Positions 60,187 through 64,000 of a DNA stretch of 64,000 bases are shown one piece after another. The stretch spans positions 1-64,000 of the forward strand of contig NZ_RQVQ01000020.1 of the NCBI RefSeq assembly GCF_003865405.1. The letters are read 5' to 3'. The position numbers and the translations under genes are program-made. The notes under the pieces were generated by a model. The model was not told the origin of the DNA, did not search any database, and saw only the letters and a list, made by a program, of their open reading frames with translations. This DNA comes from Paenimyroides tangerinum. GTDB lineage: Bacteria > Bacteroidota > Bacteroidia > Flavobacteriales > Flavobacteriaceae. The first letter of the stretch is position 1; each line of letters starts with the position of its first letter.

Positions 60187-61287
60187 ATGGATATTTTAAA
60201 AAACTTATTAAATGAAAACCAAAAGTTAGATGACATTCAAGTATATGAAAACTTTTGGAATTGGTTCAAAACTCATGAATCTGCTTTTTTTAACACTGTA
60301 AAATCTCGAGAAAACATAGAAGCAGATTTTTTTGATGTGATGTCGCCTGAACTCGATAAAATCAATGAAGGAATTTATTTTTTAACTGGAATGTACAACG
60401 AAAATACAGCCGAATTGATTTTAACACCTGATGGTGTTTTAAAGAATTTTGTTTTTGTTGAAGACCTTATAAAGATGGCTCCAGAATTACAAAATTGGAA
60501 ATTTACTGCTCTTAAACAACCAAATGATATCAAAAACATTGGAATCAAAATGGGAGATTACACGTTTGACAGCGAAACTCTTTCTTTCTATCCAATCGAA
60601 CATCCAAATTATCCAGACGAAGTAGAATTAATCGTAGTTCATTCGAATTTTAAAGAAGAAGATGAAAGATAAATTGGAAATGGAACTTTTATTTTTTTAG
60701 ATAATTTTTTAGGCGAATTGAACTCAGTTACAACCATAGATTACATGACCGTAACTTCTAAGGAAAATGCCGAAAAAGAACTTATTCCAATCGAAAAATT
60801 AAAAGATTATTTGATTTGGAGAGAAAAAGAATTCATCGAAAAATATCACGGCATTCGTTACAATACAGAAAACGATAATTACACAAGTTTAAAAGCTACC
60901 TTAGAAAATGATTTACCTTTGATTGCAATAGTAAATTCAACTTTATTAAACTGGGATAGTAAAGCTTCACATCCTTGGATTTTAAAAATAAAAATCAAAT
61001 ATGATGGTTCTGAAAACAATGGCTTTCCGGATGAAGAAACGTATCAATTAATGGATCTTTTCGAAGATAAAATAAGCGAAGAACTTAAAGATTACGAAGG
61101 TTATCTAAATGTTGGAAGAGAAACTGCAGATAGCGAACGATTTGTCTTTTTTGCTTGTAATGATTTTAGAAAACCTTCAAAAGTTTTAAATAATTTACTT
61201 AAAGAATTTGCCGATAAATTAGAGGTTTCTTTTGATATTTATAAAGATAAATATTGGCGTTCATTAGAACAATACAAAACCAACTAA
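60187..61287 (+). pseudogene. DUF695-type gene interrupted by an in-frame TAA
   Basis: Two reading frames, 60187-60672 (161 residues) and one opening at 60718, are in the same frame and separated only by the TAA at 60670-60672. The 15 codons after the stop read 'IGNGTFIFLDNFLGELN', clearly coding, and lead straight into 'SVTTIDYMTV' and the second part. Together they give a 365-residue protein with a C-terminal DUF695-like domain ('NGFPDEETYQLMDLFEDKIS', 'RFVFFACNDFR'). Either a nonsense mutation, a base error or readthrough. If the stop is real the second part may start at ATG 60745. Confidence 0.82.
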
Positions 61288-61885
61288 TGAAGACTTTCCT
61301 ATTTTGTTTCGTTTTTACATTAATCTTTTCAAAATCACATTTGAAACAGATTAATATACCTCTTGAAAATAAAAGAATTGACAATCAATTTGAAACTTTA
61401 TATACGAACAAAAAATACAAAATTTCTTTATCGAAAATTAATGATTTAGAAGCTTCTTCAAATACCATTTTAAAAATTTATAAAAACAACAAAATGGTAT
61501 TTGAAGATAGTATTTATAATACACATCCAACTAATATTTTATTCGAAGATTTTAATGGAGATTTAATCGACGATATTTTAGTTCATTATTCAAGTAGCGC
61601 TAGAAGTAACGAAAGTTTCACATTGTTTTTAGTTGACACTTTGAATGATTCTTTTAAAAGAATTAAAGGATTTGAAGAAATTCACAATCCAAGATATATT
61701 GCAGAATATGACATTTTTCTAACTATGTTGTGAGTGGTAAAAACTGGTCCGGTTTTTATAAAATTCAGAGAGATACTGTTTTTGATTTTGGTCTTTTTGC
61801 AGAAGATGATATGACCGAAGAAAGCAATTATAATAAGGAATACAAAAAAGCAATTAGGAAAATAAGAAAAGAGATAAAAAAATAA
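61287..61885 (+). pseudogene. XAC2610-like exported protein gene with a frameshift
   Basis: It starts at ATG 61287, sharing a base with the stop of the previous gene. The frame encodes a signal-like hydrophobic N-terminus, 'ILFEDFNGDLIDDILVHYSS' (an FG-GAP/VCBS-type calcium loop) and 'EEIHNPRYIAEYDIF', then stops at 61733. Adding one T to the run at 61714-61718 restores 'SNYVVSGKNWSGFYKIQRD' and a lysine-rich end at 61885. The repaired product has 199 residues. It resembles XAC2610-type proteins. Confidence 0.75.
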
Positions 61886-62022
61886 ATTTTGACATTTCAA
61901 TTCTTAATATTAAAAAACAAAAAATACTATAAATTATTTTTTTTAATATTTTAACTTATAAATACAACTATTGTTAATTTTTTATTATTTTTATAACATA
62001 AAAACCAATTATAACTTATAAA

Positions 62023-62593
62023 ATGATAAAAAAAAACACTTGTTTACTCTTCGATATATTTACTAGTAATTCTTACATTAATATTTGCATTTTATGATAA
62101 TGTAAATTTATTTATAGCAACAGTAATGCCCGTTTCTTTTGCTTTTATTGTATTTATGATTGTTTTTGTTTTCAAAAAAAGTATAAAATCTAAACCTCAA
62201 AATAATCACCTAATATTTTCAGATACGGCAACAATAAATACGCAAAATTTAAAAGAAATCACTACCAGACCTTTTTTATTCGGAATTGAAAATAAAATAA
62301 TCAGTGATGAAAATTTATTTTATAACAATGACGAATTGGTTGCTGTTAATAAACAATACGAAAAAGCTGTATCCAAATTATCTGAAATTACTGAATTAAG
62401 TACAACTTCAACAATAAACAAAAATCGTAAAATTTGGCAAATCAAAATTAATCGTGAAAACGAGCCTGAAATCATTTTCAAATTTGCACATAATTATACC
62501 ATTTGGAATAAAAATTTTCTCGAATTCATTGAACGAATGAATCAAGTAAATCCAAAAGCTGTTAAAACAAAATTCAATTTATTTTCAATGTAA
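62023..62593 (+). pseudogene. Small membrane-anchored protein gene with a frameshift near the start
   Basis: From ATG 62023 the frame is MIKKN and then closes; one base fewer in the A9 run at 62028-62036 joins it to 'TLVYSSIYLLVILTLIFAFY', a membrane helix, then a second hydrophobic segment and a soluble domain ending at 62593 (189 residues in all). Without that repair the first in-frame ATG is 62126, which would cut off the first helix. The soluble part ('NKNRKIWQIKINRENEPEII') is of unknown family. Confidence 0.65.
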
Positions 62594-62603
62594 ACTATTT
62601 GAT

Positions 62604-63107
62604 ATGAAATTTATATTCACAACAATTCTTCTATTTTGTTTAATTTCTTGCAATAAGAAAGAAGCTCCTAGTCAAAAAGATTTACAATCTGAAATCAAGC
62701 AAAATCCGTTTGAAGAACTCGTAAAAAATCATCCTGAATTGAAAACCGAAATTGATAGTTTGAAAGCAACAAAATGGATTTTCAAAAAATGTGACGATTG
62801 TGATTTAACTGGTTTAAATGAAACAATTCTTGTAGGACATTCGGACCGACGTCCACCAAAAGGAGAATATTACAGAAAAGAAGTTGACTTAGGAAAGTTC
62901 AACTTTGAAACATTTGAAATGTATGAATCCGAAGAGAAAACAAACCCAAATGGTCAAGTTTACATTTGCTATTTTGACGAAAAACAAAAAGCTAAGTTTA
63001 AAGAGTTTGAGCCATATTATATAAACAGAATTACGCATACTAAGCAAGATTACAAATCGTCTGAAATTGGAAATACCCTAATAATTTATACTTACTATGA
63101 TAAATAA
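62604..63107 (+). CDS. Hypothetical lipoprotein
   Basis: This is a 167-residue predicted lipoprotein with lipobox 'LFCLISC'. The mature part contains 'CDDCDLTGLNETILVGHSDR', two nearby cysteines and acidic residues, but no family I recognise. It begins 10 bases after the preceding gene and is intact, unlike its three upstream neighbours. Confidence 0.72.
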   Translation: MKFIFTTILLFCLISCNKKEAPSQKDLQSEIKQNPFEELVKNHPELKTEIDSLKATKWIFKKCDDCDLTGLNETILVGHSDRRPPKGEYYRKEVDLGKFNFETFEMYESEEKTNPNGQVYICYFDEKQKAKFKEFEPYYINRITHTKQDYKSSEIGNTLIIYTYYDK

Positions 63108-63131
63108 AAATATCATAAAAATAAAAATTAT

Positions 63132-63299
63132 ATGAAAAACAAAAGCTTACTAATCTTACTAATCTTATTCATCTGTTTAACTTTTGGATGTTCAGACGAT
63201 AAAACCGATGAAGCTTTACTAGAAAAAGACCGAATTGAACTTGAGAAAAGTTTGGATTCATATAAAGTTTCGAGCTATAAATTCGAAATCATAAAATAG
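63132..63299 (+). CDS. Very small lipoprotein
   Basis: This is a 55-codon gene. It encodes a hydrophobic start with lipobox 'CLTFGC' followed by a 35-residue charged helix rich in Glu and Lys. No family is known. It is 24 bases after the lipoprotein gene and fits the same operon-like series. Confidence 0.65.
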   Translation: MKNKSLLILLILFICLTFGCSDDKTDEALLEKDRIELEKSLDSYKVSSYKFEIIK

Positions 63300-63338
63300 A
63301 TTGGTTATTCAAAGTCTTTAAATAATTAAAAACAAAAT

Positions 63339-63734
63339 ATGACACCATTTTTTAAAAACGAAACATCTAATACCGACTTTATTGTTGGTCAAGAATGGCA
63401 TTACGAAACAAGAGCGAATGAGGAAAATTCAACCTTAAAAATTTTAAAAATTGATAACGTTGAAGCCAACATCATTCATATTGCAATTTTAGGATTAAAA
63501 TTAAAAAACATTGAAACAGGTGATTTAAACGAAGAAATTGGACACGTTCCCATTTCTGAAGAAGTTTTATCTAAAAGCGTTACTTCATTAAAAAACAATC
63601 AAACCGAATTACCAGATTTTCAAAGTGGATATTCGCATTGGAAAGCAGCTTATGATGAAGGTAAAGCAGGATTTTTTACGCTTTCTGTAAAAGAAATTGT
63701 TCAATTTATTGATGAAGCCATCAATAAGAAATAA
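63339..63734 (+). CDS. Unknown cytoplasmic protein
   Basis: This is a 131-residue protein without signal peptide or membrane helix. It has 'DFIVGQEWHYETRANEENST' near the N-terminus, a beta-strand-rich middle ('IIHIAILGLKLKN', 'EEIGHVPIS') and a C-terminal helix ('KEIVQFIDEAINKK'). I recognise no family. It follows the small lipoprotein gene by 39 bases and is the last complete gene of the window. Confidence 0.72.
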   Translation: MTPFFKNETSNTDFIVGQEWHYETRANEENSTLKILKIDNVEANIIHIAILGLKLKNIETGDLNEEIGHVPISEEVLSKSVTSLKNNQTELPDFQSGYSHWKAAYDEGKAGFFTLSVKEIVQFIDEAINKK

Positions 63735-63834
63735 AAACTTGTTGAAGAAATTTGTGAACTAAAAAGTCAATAAACCGATTTTTTTGTATATTCATAACTA
63801 ATTATAAACCAATCCTTAATCAAAAAAAATCAAA

Positions 63835-64000
63835 TGGAAAAACCAAACGAGAAGGTAGAAATTAAAACACCTCCAAAATTATTTAACGAAACTCAAGCCG
63901 TTATCAACTCAATTTCAGAAATGATTGATGGCGATTTTATCAGCTATTGGATTTCAGTTAACAGTTCAATCGTTCGTGATGATGTTATTGCATTTTACGA
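63835..64000 (+). CDS. Unknown protein, truncated by the window edge
   Basis: The frame opens at ATG 63835 and is still open at the end; 55 residues are visible ('NETQAVINSISEMIDGDFIS', 'YWISVNSSIVRDDVIAFY'). No signal peptide is present. The pattern weakly recalls the start of ClpP-fold serine-protease-like proteins, but that is a guess from a fragment. Confidence 0.55.

Noticed and set aside
62126..62593. ATG at 62126 as the natural start of the membrane protein
   Set aside because: A membrane helix in the same frame lies upstream of it, so the real start is probably 62023 with a frameshift; kept as an alternative only.
1..64000. Prophage or transposon
   Set aside because: I found no integrase, transposase, terminase or capsid-like genes and no terminal inverted repeats.

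Overview
The window is AT-rich bacterial chromosome, almost certainly from Bacteroidota, family Flavobacteriaceae (a Flavobacterium/Myroides-like organism). The evidence is two large proteins with type IX secretion system (T9SS) type-B C-termini, a PorQ homologue, families typical of this group (DUF1599, DUF4199, BT_3928-like DoxX protein, GlmU-like nucleotidyltransferase, type B L31), and promoters of the TTTG-N17/18-TAnnTTTG type. I saw no tRNA or rRNA gene, CRISPR array, integrase or transposase. Coordinates of coding genes include the stop codon. LAYOUT. 1-1186 is non-coding: a strong leftward promoter near the edge, then two diverged copies of a ~200 bp repeat full of hairpins. 1187-7585 is housekeeping: csaA, rlmH, folP with a lipoprotein, then an operon-like run DUF1599 / DoxX-thioredoxin fold / ABC permease / TlpA-like lipoprotein / tpiA. 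7637-9183 holds small accessory genes, including a duplicated gene start. 9342-23444 is again mostly housekeeping: acyltransferase, CoA pyrophosphatase, outer-membrane proteins, a T9SS cargo protein, a GlmU-like enzyme, rpmE2, and the operon DUF4199 / glycosyltransferase / phosphohexomutase / MsbA-like ABC exporter. 24469-34941 is the main accessory system: a twelve-gene, single-strand Ter (tellurium-resistance-type) stress locus with four TerD paralogues, a HAD-fold protein, a phosphoribosyltransferase-like protein, two TerY VWA proteins, a third VWA protein with a zinc-binding tail, a PP2C phosphatase, a protein kinase with zinc-ribbon tail, and TerC. It appears to couple calcium-binding TerD proteins and membrane TerC to a phospho-signalling triad and a small nucleotide-processing pair. 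35304-38950 is a run of unknown genes ending in a decayed polymorphic-toxin locus beside gcvT: a frameshifted Rhs core tail, an intact gene with a barstar-like C-terminal domain (probable immunity protein), a broken small gene and other fragments, flanked by two copies of the post-gcvT terminator segment. 38945-60005 returns to housekeeping: gcvT, a T9SS cargo protein, a copper-type P-ATPase, yebC, a cold-shock-domain protein, clpS-prmA, a phosphate-type porin, a NupG-like permease, cmk, porQ, lon, a UMF1-type transporter and an M48 protease. 60187-64000 is a cluster of small unknown genes in which three consecutive long genes are interrupted (one in-frame stop, two single-base frameshifts). 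Three frameshifts in the window lie in homopolymer runs, so sequencing error must be separated from real decay.
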